A stretch of 64,000 nucleotides of DNA from Sthenelais limicola (taxonomy: Eukaryota > Annelida > Polychaeta > Phyllodocida > Sigalionidae), in assembly GCA_942159475.1 (NCBI GenBank), contig OW804094.1, forward strand, positions 131,054,755 to 131,118,754, given 5' to 3'. Shown here in pieces: positions 29,401 through 37,271 of the stretch; positions within the stretch are counted from its first letter, which is position 1, and every line of letters begins with the position of its first letter. The notes beneath the pieces were generated by a model, which was not told the DNA's origin, made no database searches, and saw only the letters and a program-made list of their open reading frames with translations. Both the position numbers and the translations under genes were made by a program.

Positions 29401-32400
29401 ATCATTACCAAGCCCCACCCCTTTAAGACTAAGCATCATGTATCATATGAAATAATATGCTGCACTTGCACTGCTAGAAATGTACATGCTGCAATACACA
29501 GTAATGGGAAAAGAACACTCGTCACTCTCACGCCCCTATTCCAAGAATTTGATTAAACTAAAGGGGATTTCCCTAGAATAAGGCCCTCCGACAAGAGGTC
29601 TGTTGAATGGATGCAGGCCAGCCATATCTTTCTGTTCCTCATAAAGATACAAAGGCTTTAAATTTGTATAAACGTTGTATACAAGGTAATCATCGATAAA
29701 AGCAAAACATATTTTTTTCTCTTGGATCTATTACATATACTTGAGTATCGGTAGTTGTGCAAATTCTGTTCAAAAGAAAGGAAAACTTGATTTTCTTTCT
29801 TGAAATATTTTGAAGAACCATCATACCCATCCTTTGATAGGAGATATTATCGGTTTGCCAAAATAATCTTATATGCACATTGATATATATATCTAGTCTC
29901 ATAATGATGATGATCTTGTTAGGAATTTCATAAATTTGAACATGCACTTGGGAAGATCTGTAAAGCTAAATTTCTGATAAAATTAAAAGTTTTGGCTCAA
30001 GTCTTGATCCACCTTAATTGGACCTCAGTTAGTCAACCACCCATCAACCCTTAAGTATCCGTATAGCAGCGAGTAAGGCTCCCCCACATTAGACTTCCAG
30101 GTTCCATCTGCACTCGGCACTTGACTATGCTAGTAGTGTTATGCGGCTGTTGGTAGAGGAGTAGTCTTCAGCAAGATCTTGCCTCAAATGGGTTGAAGTC
30201 TTTCTTCTCCTCAGGCTTATATATATGTATCCTTCTATGCATGTTCTTCTACTATAGCCACATTTACGTTCTCGCTCGATGACAAATATAAGAGGAAATC
30301 TAGCTTAACCACTCGTCAGTCTCTCCTGCATGCATTGAACCACAACCAACCACACCAAAAAGCTTGTCCACAAACTCCGACCCTTGACAGAGAGCGACTG
30401 GTTAACTAAGAGTGGTTGAGTTAGATTTTTAAGATAATTTTTTTCCCCATTCCTTTTCAATTTTGAGTTTGACTGTGTTCCGTTTGCTATGTATGACTAA
30501 CTTTGGGCTGGGTATGTGTGTGTGTCCCCCTCAGGGTGCGGAGGACAGTGCCGATGCTGGGATGCTCCCAAGCCAGGAGGACCAGCTAGCGTTGGCTAAC
30601 CGTGGCTATGGGCCCGGGGAGGATGGACAGTGGGGCTACGAAAGCAGCACAACCACCACTGTTCAACGGACTATGCAGCACCGTACTCACAAAACAATCT
30701 CTACCGAGGTATGTCCTAAAAATCCCAACAACAGCCCAACAAAACCGCCCCTCCGTCGTTAAAACACACACCAAAAAGAAATCATCCCCCAAGTTTTCAA
30801 CTGAAACAAGTCTCTTTGGAAAAAAAAATATGAAGAAAAAAAATCGAAAGTTTCCGGGCCACATGGACGCACCGAGATATTACCTATGTTTACTTTGCTA
30901 GCCCTCAGACCTAGGCCTCTATTGGAGAGGTTGATTTATTTTCAGGAACGCTATATTTACCTACTTTTATAAATTCCATTTATTCATAGAGTTCTGCACC
31001 CAGTAAAAAAGCACTGTGGTCCATTTCCCTGCCTCTATCCGTACACCTAGTCTTTATCGATTAGCAGTCTAAATCTAAATTACTAGTCTTCCAAAATCAT
31101 CACAGACAATTTGTAAGATCTATATGAACAGTAAAAAGCAGGCAATTGTTTATGATAATAAAAAGGACGCAGGATATATGATTAGAAGAAATGCTAAGCC
31201 TGTATTGACTGACTTCTCTAGGAACCAGGCTACGATCGCGACCAATATGACAGAGAAAATTCCACTTCTGTAGGCCTATCTGGTGGTACACATACTGACC
31301 AGACAACCATGGTAACCATTTCAATAAGCGTCGCTGCTTCCACACACTATAAGTCCAAGTTTCCTATAAGCGTCCCCCGCTGTAAAAACCCAACGCTTAG
31401 ATTTCAAGTATATATTTAGTCGCCCTTTAAGCTCTACTTCCAAACGCTGCCTAGAGAGGGCGGAGAGATACCGTCACCTATGATAACGACCATTCACCTG
31501 GGAGTGTTAAGAATCTGCTCCCCAATTGTTAAGCATATAAGGATCTGAGTTCAGAAACTCAGGAGGATGGAATATGTATGGTGGGGTAACTTAGGAGGGT
31601 CGAACGATAGATTCAACCTCCTGAGGGAAGGGTTGGACAACCGAGAAAGGTCTTGGTATCATAAAGTGGGTTGGGGATCTTTTGACCGATTCCACAGATC
31701 TACTACTTACTACCTGGGCTTGTTTAATACCAATGCCATAATGCCACAGCAGTTGTGTCCCTGGAGGGAAAGGGGTGTGGGGGTCATGGTTTGGTCTGAG
31801 TTAACTGCTGCTTTAAATTTAGCACTTTTCATCACTTTAATTTTCCTCGTCCTCATTCTTCTCTCTGTGTCTCTCTCTCTCTTACCTCTCACTCAATGTG
31901 ACATTGAACGCTTTCAATGTTGTCCCTCGAATATATTACATATATGTGCCCCACTATGTTCCCACAGTGTCCCCCTGTTCTGCAATATATAACTACTGCA
32001 TGAAGTAGTTAGATAGATTAGATAAGAGCATGCTGTTCTCCCTAACCTCTGTCAGCCGTTTTTTAGATTAGTCAGTAGCCCATATGTGTGTGTCCTCTCC
32101 TCATCCTCACGTCATAGATATATTTTATGACGTCCCACGAGCTTGCATTAATCATATATGCTTAGGTCAGAAAATAATATGAAGGAACAGAAAACCCCAC
32201 ATTTCACTGCCAATGACTTAGTTTTCATGCTTGTGCACTTTATCCATTATTAATTAATTCAGATAGAAAATGGTCACAGTTCAACTTCAAAGGCACGTTA
32301 TCTTTGCGAAAAGTTTTTTTTTCATACAGAAAACAAATCATAGCAGATGTATACATACATACATGACAAATGAGTGTTCACAATCCATACAAGGGAATAT

Positions 32401-35400
32401 TTCGCCCGTTAACATGAACAATACTTCCTCATTTTTGTGCGCTTCATTATTCATTTCCGCACTTGCTTCATATCATTACGAAGCTAATGCTAAGGTTGAT
32501 GATTTTATTTATTCGTTTCGAAAATACCCTTTATGATTTGACATTAGGGTCTAATGAAACTGTTTTATGGTTGATGTAATCATAATGATTAAATCTCACA
32601 GTTTTATTTGTTCTGTTCACCTTCTTAACCCATCATTAAACTCATTGAAATTGATTCACCTTTTGAACTAATTCTAAAACAAGTATTTTTAAGGTGTTTG
32701 TACTACTACAGCCAACAATGTTGTCATGAGATTATTAACCGTTATTTTTTAATAAGCAAGGCAACGATTGTTGTTGAAGGAAAGTTAGTGTTGGTCCTAT
32801 AAAAATGGTATGAAATTTGATCGCTGAAAATCGAAAAAGAATGCCTTTTTCTGCTTGAAGAAAAAAGGGTTTCTTTTTCCTTCTCTGTGTGGTTTGGGAG
32901 AGGAGACATGCTACAAGTTAAATGGGCTGATGTTGATAATGACCAAATTGACGGAAGTATACTGCACACTTATCGCCTGCATGTTCTATGGTAATGAAGA
33001 TGATGGAGATTGAACGTAGACTCCTTTGAAATCCTTACGATCCTATTGCTACTGCTTCAAATAAAGAAATATCCCATTTTCTCTATTATGAATGATCCAG
33101 TTCATGCATCTTTCTTCTAAACATTAAAAACAAACAAAAATTTCCGCTTAGAATCCTTTTCCCAATTTTTTCCACCTTGGCTTTACCAGCTTCCTTGTCT
33201 TTACAATGATATAAGGAGCAAGGAAAAATAAAGACAATTCATTCTCCGATGGAGATGGACAAACGATAGAGTAAATGAAAGTACAACTAAAGCTAGCTTG
33301 TAGCAGGTTTTACATACAGGAGGGTGGCGGGAAGGGCTACTTCTAGTACAACTTTTTCCTCATCCCTCATGTCTACTACTGCATGCTGCCAGTTAAATAG
33401 TGAAGGCACGGTCACTCTTTGGTCTGCTTTCTAGCCGCCGACAGTCAACACTGAAGCCGTGACCTATGACCCCTATCATGACAGTAGAACCCATTCCACA
33501 ACCGATGTGCCGCTTGTTAAAACCGAGACGCGCACGGTGACGTATGAGTCTGAACCTGGAGTGGGGACCGACGATGTGGGCATGTTGGTCACAGCACAGG
33601 CCCACTCCTCGCGAACCCAAACTATCGAAACTACAACGGTAAGCCACAAGTAGTCCTCTCCAACTTTCAGCTGCTCAAGTCCAACAGCTGTTTTTAGTTT
33701 CATATATATTTTTTTTCTCCATTATTTCTTGGTCCTTTATTTTCAATCTCTATAGTTGTTTTTTTACCTTCACTTTTTTTTATCATTATTTGGAGACCTG
33801 GAGAAGTATTGCGTTGGGTAGACATTTAAGATCTTTCACATTTTTTTTCAACATCGATTAGATGTTTATGTTCAGATGTTTATTTTTGTTCAAAGTTCTT
33901 TTTCTGAAATAATTTCTATTCACTTTTTTCTTCTGCACCGCGAGTGTACATAAATATGCGCCATCGGTGGGTTTGCGCCATCGCTCAGACGATAGCGTTA
34001 CGATTGACAAATCGTAATACTATTGGTGCTTACGGCCCTTTACCTAACTCCACATTGTATAAAACAATGGACCAAATTGAAACTATAAACCAAATTGACT
34101 CTTTTAACTTGACCTCTTAACTGACATACAGATGGATGGAGTAAGATATTTTTATTCCATAAAACCTACTCTAGGTTACTCTGGAAATTCATGGCATGGT
34201 TTTAATCAAAATCTAGCGATTTTCTGTGCGAATCTCGCTCGATGGCGCAATTCCACTGGTCGCGTTCAACAAGCACACGCTTATGGACATACATATTTTT
34301 CTCATAGCTAGTTAATAGCACTAATTAACGTTGGACCAACAAATACACAATAGCCCTTATTTCATCAATATGGGCCCAGGCACATAGAACGCAAGACAAG
34401 TTCGTCCTATGAACAATCACTACATTGTACACATGACATCTTATTCGAACTAGGACTTGAATCACTTAGAAAACAAAATGTTGGGAGAGGCAACTAAGGT
34501 CAGCCGGTGCCCTTTCGAGAAGGACTGCATATATGCCTCCTAATATATGGCATTGCTGAAGCACTGTTACCCAGCGTCGTCATCCAGTATATATATGTTT
34601 TGAAAAAGAAACTACATACAGTGTATCTGTGTATACCCTACTGCCCAATCGTGAATTCATTATTGTAGTGCTATAGAATACTAACAACTTGTACCTATGA
34701 CGGTGGTATATGGGTTGATGTCTTGTAACCTTTAAACTCTATATATCTCAATCCCTAACAATCTCAGTATATATACATCCTCCCCACGTTTCCCCTCATG
34801 CAAACCAACCTTTTGCCCTCTTTTCCTCCTCACCCTCTCTTCCATTAACAAAGCCCCTGCCTTCTTAACAATGTCAATGCAAGCAACATTTGTGGAAAAC
34901 TAATGAAATTGCCCTGGGTTGGTTAGAAGATTGTATTATTTGGGAGTGTGTATGATCGAAGTGTTAGGCTAGATATGTTGTAATCCTGATGGTATTTTGC
35001 TAGACTGCAACAGCATCTGGGAGAAGTTTTGCTGTGATTGAAATATCTGGAACTTGAGCTACTAAAAAATCACTATGCCCAGTCCAATCTGCATCTTGGC
35101 GTTGGTGCTTTTCCCCCTTTTTTAAACCCCTGCGTTTGAAAAAGAAAATCACCTGTACTTGCTGTCTGTGACAAGATAGGGTGAAACGGTCTAATTAACG
35201 AATCTCCCTCATTATCCTACTCCTCACTCCCCTGTGTTACTACTAGACGACAGTAAGTCATGCACATAGAATGACAAGGCTGTATGTACATCGTCTCTCC
35301 GACGGCTAAGAAACCCTGTACATTAGTTACGATTCCCTATCGTTCATTAATACTCCCTGAAGTGTGTTGCTATTTATAAACGTACCTTAGCATAAGAACA

Positions 35401-36041
35401 GCGATAAAACCTGATTTGGTTATAATTATCTATTATCATTTAAGCCCTTGGTGCAATTTGATTATATACATGTGTATATTGATATTTTTAATGAGTTCAA
35501 TTAGGCTTTGAAGAGCGTACACTATACTGATTTCATCGAATTTCTTGAATTTCCCAAAAAGATTTATCAATGCCTTTGCCTTACACGCATATTGCTTGAT
35601 TCATGTAGTACAAAACCGAGAAGGATGGCGTCATTGAGACAAGAATTGAGAGGAAAATGGTTATAACGAGTGATGGAGGCGATGAAATAGATCACGACGA
35701 AGTAAGTAAACCAATTAAGTGATCATTATGATTTTTAATGTTCTCATACACTAAACCCAGGTCTAAAGAACACTTTTATTTTATCAAAAGAAAACTATGA
35801 TTATGACCCCACTGATAAAAGGCCCTACTTCTTAAGAAAACGTTCATTAGAAGTCCCCGAAGAAGGACCTATTGATCAAGTAAAGCATCATTGGAACAAG
35901 TTATTACAATCCAGGTCTATGTTATTAAATCCATGTCTATGTCCATAGGCTCTTGCTGAAGCTATTCGCACTGTGACTGAGATGAACCCAGATCTTTCGG
36001 TGGAGAAGATAGAAATCAAGACAGAAAGCGAGGCTTCATAA
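1153..36041 (+). CDS. EPB41: Protein 4.1 family (EPB41/coracle-like) gene, 5'-incomplete, 19 coding exons
   Basis: Membrane-skeleton adaptor. In the family, the FERM domain binds membrane-protein tails (glycophorin C or neurexin type), MAGUKs and phosphoinositides at the cortex and septate junctions. Exons are 1153-1257, 9325-9367, 13299-13374, 15065-15109, 18134-18313, 19117-19204, 19613-19863, 20321-20502, 22213-22254 (optional), 23687-23844, 24046-24621, 25772-25828, 26917-27015, 27830-28198, 30535-30708, 31222-31311, 33435-33638, 35609-35701 and 35949-36041. All use GT-AG and their phases match, giving 2925 nt (974 residues plus stop). Residues 1-263 are FERM (F1 lobe incomplete), 263-323 FA region, about 338-840 a variable Gly/Pro/Ser/Asp linker, and the last 130 or so the CTD. 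The start codon and N-terminus are upstream. The paralogue cannot be told from vertebrate EPB41/L1/L2/L3; invertebrates usually have one gene. Family is certain; alternative exon use is inferred. Confidence 0.95.
3765..4018. repeat. Tandem repeat, ~38-44 bp unit, seven copies
   Basis: Unit CAGTATAAATGTACCAGACA then CATATTTACAGTCAGCCTT, seven imperfect copies differing at a few bases and by small indels. Intronic, non-coding. Confidence 0.9.
4175..4197. repeat. Poly(G) run, 23 bases
   Basis: Uninterrupted G run in an intron. Further short homopolymers of the same kind lie at 9700-9712 (C), 13098-13110 (G), 50676-50694 (T) and 57180-57189 (C). Confidence 0.95.
4682..4712. repeat. Perfect 15-bp palindrome with 1-base centre
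   Basis: AAAGATACTATAGGA-G-TCCTATAGTATCTTT lies in the long intron after the first visible 4.1 exon. Perfect pairing over 15 bp. Confidence 0.85.
7154..7388 (+). mobile_element. MITE family A, copy 1 (235 bp, TIR GGGTCAGATTTTCAG)
   Basis: Terminal inverted repeats GGGTCAGATTTTCAGAAAAT and its complement close the element, which is flanked by ATAT on both sides (7150-7153 and 7389-7392), a 4-bp target duplication. No ORF. It lies in the intron after the first visible 4.1 exon. Copies 2 and 3 are at 40562 and 44395. Confidence 0.85.
9325..9367 (+). CDS. EPB41: 4.1 exon: FERM F1 (43 nt)
   Basis: Small exon after TTTCTTGCAG, ending AGA A|GTAAGT. It encodes [14 protein letters not shown] plus one base. 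It corresponds to the W-L-...-KEIKKQVR stretch of vertebrate 4.1, and the exon size and phase 1 donor fit the conserved FERM exon pattern. Confidence 0.93.
11364..11434. repeat. (CT)n microsatellite
   Basis: About 24 uninterrupted CT units, then an interrupted CT/TTCT tail. It lies in the 4.1 intron between 9367 and 13299. Confidence 0.98.
11897..12281 (+). mobile_element. MITE family B, copy 1 (385 bp, TTAA target)
   Basis: Begins TTAAAGCGGCATTCTCAGCT and ends GTTAACTGCAGCTTTAA. The ends are imperfect inverted repeats, and TTAA on both sides fits a TTAA duplication as used by piggyBac and Kolobok transposons. There is no transposase; it is non-autonomous. Internal marker CAAATGACTTTTAGATGAGT is shared with copies at 44504 and 51620. 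Confidence 0.8.
13299..13374 (+). CDS. EPB41: 4.1 exon: FERM F1-F2 link (76 nt)
   Basis: Starts after TTGTTGCAG and ends AG|GTGTGT. It encodes [20 protein letters not shown] and then QEDITR across the junction. The [17 protein letters not shown] motif is a hallmark of the 4.1 FERM domain. Confidence 0.95.
14179..14373. mobile_element. Palindromic foldback element C (195 bp)
   Basis: The left arm CCCTGCCCTCACACAGCCGA (14179-14198), followed by T-rich, C-run and GATTTGGGTCTC segments, is repeated inverted at the right end, GGCTGTGTGTGGGCAGGG. The arms are about 55 bp and the centre is roughly 80 bp. No ORF, and no clear target duplication. It lies in the 4.1 intron before the exon at 15065. 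Confidence 0.7.
15065..15109 (+). CDS. EPB41: 4.1 exon: FERM F2 (45 nt)
   Basis: Starts after TTTTCCAG and ends GGA AA|GTAAGT. It encodes [15 protein letters not shown], the first F2 helix (family consensus YYLCLQLRQDI-G). Phase 2 on both sides fits its neighbours. Confidence 0.94.
16695..16782. repeat. (CCTT)n microsatellite, about 22 units
   Basis: Almost pure TTCC tetranucleotide repeat, 88 bp. The period 4 shifts through frames and keeps both strands open, which makes spurious ORFs here. It lies in the 4.1 intron between 15109 and 18134. Confidence 0.98.
18134..18313 (+). CDS. EPB41: 4.1 exon: FERM F2 lobe (180 nt)
   Basis: Starts after GTATTTTCAG and ends CACAG|GTCAGT. It encodes the acyl-CoA-binding-like F2 lobe, including [20 protein letters not shown] and GDYDPEEHG, then a helix ending LHRTHR. 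The [14 protein letters not shown] motif is nearly identical to vertebrate 4.1. Confidence 0.96.
19117..19204 (+). CDS. EPB41: 4.1 exon: FERM F2 end (88 nt)
   Basis: Starts after CTTGCAG and ends GCA AAG|GTACGT. It encodes [20 protein letters not shown] then YGVDLHQAK. The FLENAKKL-MYGVDLH-AK motif ends F2 and leads into the F3 PH-like lobe. Confidence 0.96.
19247..19405 (+). mobile_element. MITE family B, copy 3 (5' part only)
   Basis: TTAAATCTGCATTCTCAGCT matches the family B start. It is followed by the shared ATTTATAGGACTGGATGTAT, TATTCAAATTCTGCTGC and a later AAAAGTCGAATAGGC. The right half is not recognisable. It sits in the intron between the F2 and F3 exons of the 4.1 gene. Confidence 0.6.
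19613..19863 (+). CDS. EPB41: 4.1 exon: FERM F3 lobe (251 nt)
   Basis: Starts after TTGTTTGCAG and ends TTCTTCAG|GTAATG. It encodes the whole F3 PH/PTB-like lobe: [19 protein letters not shown], then [34 protein letters not shown] and VEHHAFFR. These are the strongest family signatures in the window. Confidence 0.98.
20321..20502 (+). CDS. EPB41: 4.1 exon: FERM-adjacent (FA) region
   Basis: Starts after ACTTATATAG and ends GGC G|GTATGT. It encodes [20 protein letters not shown], then [20 protein letters not shown] and a basic Ser/Arg tail. The [21 protein letters not shown] motif is the FA region, a PKC/PKA-regulated segment in vertebrate members; the serines here are candidates only. The phase 1 donor allows either the 42-nt exon at 22213 or the exon at 23687 to follow. 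Confidence 0.96.
20503..23686 (+). other. 4.1 intron(s) around the candidate 42-nt exon
   Basis: Unique AT-rich sequence except for the 42-nt candidate exon at 22213-22254. If that exon is skipped this is one 3.2-kb intron. No repeat recognised. Confidence 0.6.
22213..22254 (+). CDS. EPB41: Candidate 42-nt cassette exon of the 4.1 gene
   Basis: Begins after TTCTATTTCTAG and ends AACAG|GTATTT. It is 42 nt, phase 1 at both ends, and reads [14 protein letters not shown] with no stop, so it can be included or skipped without changing the frame. Both splice sites are good. No homologous peptide is known to me, so its exon status rests on splice sites and phase only. Confidence 0.55.
23687..23844 (+). 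CDS. EPB41: 4.1 exon: start of variable linker (158 nt)
   Basis: Begins after AATTACAG and ends GATGAT|GTAAGT. It encodes [20 protein letters not shown], then [15 protein letters not shown] and an acidic end ([10 protein letters not shown]). The KDRKRKQR cluster is a possible nuclear-localisation or lipid-binding basic patch (inference). Good splice sites and phase 1-0 make it a confident exon. Confidence 0.88.
24046..24621 (+). CDS. EPB41: 4.1 Gly-rich linker exon (192 codons); may also be an alternative last exon
   Basis: Starts after CAAATACAG. It encodes about 190 residues rich in Gly, Ala, Pro, Asp and Ser, with degenerate G-S-G-A/G-P-D repeats, one W-R-D-H segment and a less simple end ([17 protein letters not shown], then ENVKPIITV). 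GC content is far above the flanking introns. A weak donor GTG|GTAAAA at 24621/24622 joins phase 0 to the exon at 25772. Without splicing the frame reads VVK and stops at TAG (24628-24630), with AATAAA at 24941, so a short isoform lacking the CTD is possible. No known domain. Confidence 0.75.
24622..24946 (+). promoter_or_regulatory. Possible alternative 3' UTR and poly(A) signal (AATAAA at 24941-24946)
   Basis: If the weak donor at 24622 is not used, translation ends at TAG 24628-24630. An AATAAA follows 311 bases later at 24941. The stretch also holds a GAT/GATGAT simple repeat near 24724-24753. This would be the 3' end of a truncated 4.1 isoform with FERM, FA and Gly-rich linker only. The proposal is inferred from signals alone. 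Confidence 0.4.
25772..25828 (+). CDS. EPB41: 4.1 linker exon (57 nt)
   Basis: Starts after CTCACTTTCAG and ends ATC TAT|GTAAGG. It encodes [19 protein letters not shown], phase 0-0. A second, weaker donor at 25882|25883 (AAG|GTTACC) would add 18 in-frame codons ([18 protein letters not shown]), a basic extension. Its position and phases fit the 4.1 gene, but I do not recognise the peptide. Confidence 0.8.
26917..27015 (+). CDS. EPB41: 4.1 linker exon (99 nt)
   Basis: Starts after CATCTCTTCAG and ends AACCAG|GTAACG, phase 0-0. It encodes [20 protein letters not shown] then [13 protein letters not shown]. It begins with the same DG-x-x-x-V pattern as the preceding exon, so the two may derive from an exon duplication (inference). 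Confidence 0.85.
27830..28198 (+). CDS. EPB41: 4.1 Gly/Tyr-rich repeat exon (YGTGGSDR repeats)
   Basis: Starts after GGCATTTTCAG and ends CCAAAG|GTCTCA; 123 codons, phase 0-0. It carries 8-residue YGTGGSDR repeats from about 27908, then Y-G-T-G-G-P and S-P-G-Y-G variants, and ends [20 protein letters not shown]. The repeats are low-complexity and presumably disordered. No enzymatic or known binding domain is visible. The two intact 24-nt DNA units are nearly identical, which suggests recent expansion. Confidence 0.88.
30535..30708 (+). CDS. EPB41: 4.1 linker exon (174 nt)
   Basis: Starts after TGTGTCCCCCTCAG and ends ACCGAG|GTATGT, phase 0-0. It encodes [20 protein letters not shown], then an Arg/Gly/Trp stretch and a Thr-rich end ([20 protein letters not shown]). 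The S-S-T-T-T-x-Q-x-T pattern resembles the Ser/Thr-rich strand of the vertebrate CTD (inference). Confidence 0.87.
31222..31311 (+). CDS. EPB41: 4.1 linker exon (90 nt)
   Basis: Starts after GACTTCTCTAG and ends ACCATG|GTAACC, phase 0-0. It encodes [20 protein letters not shown] then [10 protein letters not shown], with no stop. Good splice sites and phase; probably disordered and possibly skippable. Confidence 0.8.
33435..33638 (+). CDS. EPB41: 4.1 C-terminal domain, first exon (204 nt)
   Basis: Starts after TGCTTTCTAG and ends ACAACG|GTAAGC. It encodes the start of the [22 protein letters not shown], then [20 protein letters not shown]. It aligns with the vertebrate DVP-V-TETKTITYE and LLTAQTITSE motifs. 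In vertebrates the CTD binds NuMA, FKBP13 and membrane partners; the same role here is inferred. Confidence 0.95.
33639..35608 (+). other. 4.1 intron within the CTD
   Basis: No exon recognised. Short GCGCCATCG / GATGGCGCAA motifs at 33958-33985 and 34240-34252 are inverted relative to each other and could be ends of a decayed repeat. Confidence 0.5.
35609..35701 (+). CDS. EPB41: 4.1 C-terminal domain, middle exon (93 nt)
   Basis: Starts after TTCATGTAG and ends GACGAA|GTAAGT, phase 0-0. It encodes [20 protein letters not shown] then [11 protein letters not shown]. It matches the vertebrate T-K-GG-ETRIEKRIVITGDADIDHD strand pair, one of the best-conserved CTD motifs. Confidence 0.96.
35949..36041 (+). 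CDS. EPB41: 4.1 C-terminal domain, last coding exon with stop
   Basis: Starts after TATGTCCATAG and encodes [20 protein letters not shown] then [10 protein letters not shown], ending at TAA (36039-36041). It matches the CTD end L-QAIKEAKEQHPDMSVTKV. The transcript continues 10 nt to a strong donor at 36052. Confidence 0.96.
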   Translation, partial: ALAEAIRTVTEMNPDLSVEKIEIKTESEAS

Positions 36042-36051
36042 TTATAAACAG

Positions 36052-36990
36052 GTGAGTTGGTGTTTCCGTTTTCCCTTGACACTATACGTCCACCACACTA
36101 GCAACAATCCTATAGACAGTATCGTTGACACTAGGCCTAATCACTGATTCTCCTTCATCTATATGTGATAAAGTGCAGTAGTAGTGTAACGTGGTAGGTA
36201 TATACGAGTAGCCCTGTACTGCCATACGCTCTGTTAAAATCTTGCCCATATACGAGTAGCCCTGTACTGCCGTACACTCTGTTAAAATCTTGCCCTAGCT
36301 GTGTGTTGCAACTTCCATACATATTAGATACACATATATACACTCAAGAATTCAAAATAAAATCTTCCAAATTTGAAATTTTCTAATAATTGGTATTAAC
36401 GCTCAAACGTAAAAGTTAATTTTACACGGCTGTGCCTATTTAAAAGAATAAATTTTATTGAACAGAATTTCATATATATGTGGTTGGGATATATTCAGTT
36501 GTCCAGCTGAAATGAGAGATTTAATGAAAGTAGATACAATAGATCTTTATACAAATTTGATATTACTTTTAGCAACAATTTAAAGATAATTGTAGTACAA
36601 TTCCACAACGTATGAGAATTAATGGTAATACATAGAACAAGATGCAAAACTATTTCTTTGGTACTTTTTAGGCCGTTAGAATAAATCTGCACACCCTATA
36701 AAAGTTAATAGTTAAATATTTTCAACTTCTTTGTGATTTTCTCGAAGCAAGAAAATGCTCAGTGTTACTGTCACTACGTAACTCATAATATTCATATTCA
36801 TTCTACATTTCAATTGTTTAGAGCTATAGTTTCGTAGGATATCCGTGACTGACTTTCCACAGGACATTCATAAAGCAGAATATTTGCTCATACGATCTAT
36901 TGAAAAAAAACCCGTTATATTAAGGGTTTCTTTACACTGATTCTTAATTGACATGAATAATTCTTATATTATTCCAATTTCTTTTTTCAG
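36052..36990 (+). other. Intron in the 3' UTR of the 4.1 gene
   Basis: A strong donor (AACAG|GTGAGT) lies 10 nt after the stop. A good acceptor (CTTTTTTCAG) lies at 36981-36990. A junction this close to the stop is normally ignored by nonsense-mediated decay (established rule of about 50-55 nt). The intron carries a tandem 48-bp duplication at 36201-36295. Confidence 0.6.
36201..36295. repeat. 48-bp tandem duplication
   Basis: TATACGAGTAGCCCTGTACT... through ...AAAATCTTGCCC occurs twice head to tail (36201-36248 and 36249-36295) with two mismatches. It lies in the 3' UTR intron of the 4.1 gene. Confidence 0.9.
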
Positions 36991-37244
36991 CCTGAATATG
37001 ATGCATGCGTGGTTTCTCTGGTGTGATGACGATGGTCGTGTAAAAGTGTTCCAGACAGAGGAAGAGAAAAAAGAAGAGAAAGAAAAGGAAAAAAGAAAGC
37101 TCAAAAAAGATAGCCTGCTACTACTGTTATTATTAACTTGTACTACCAATGATAACACAACCATTACAAATATTACCACTACTAGTACCATACACAACTG
37201 CCCTCTGGAGGTTTTTATATCTATTATACATGCCGGGCTTCAAG

Positions 37245-37271
37245 CACCACCACCACCACCACCACCACCAC
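37245..37271. repeat. (CAC)9 trinucleotide run in the 3' UTR
   Basis: Nine CAC units, followed by CTGCGCCACC. Non-coding in the proposed transcript because it lies after the stop. Confidence 0.9.

Larger units (their letters stand above)
28199..33434 (+). other. 4.1 introns among linker and CTD exons
   Basis: Introns 28199-30534, 30709-31221 and 31312-33434. No transposon, tandem repeat or further exon was recognised. A frame starting after TTTTTTACAG at 28850 meets a stop within 20 codons. Confidence 0.6.
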
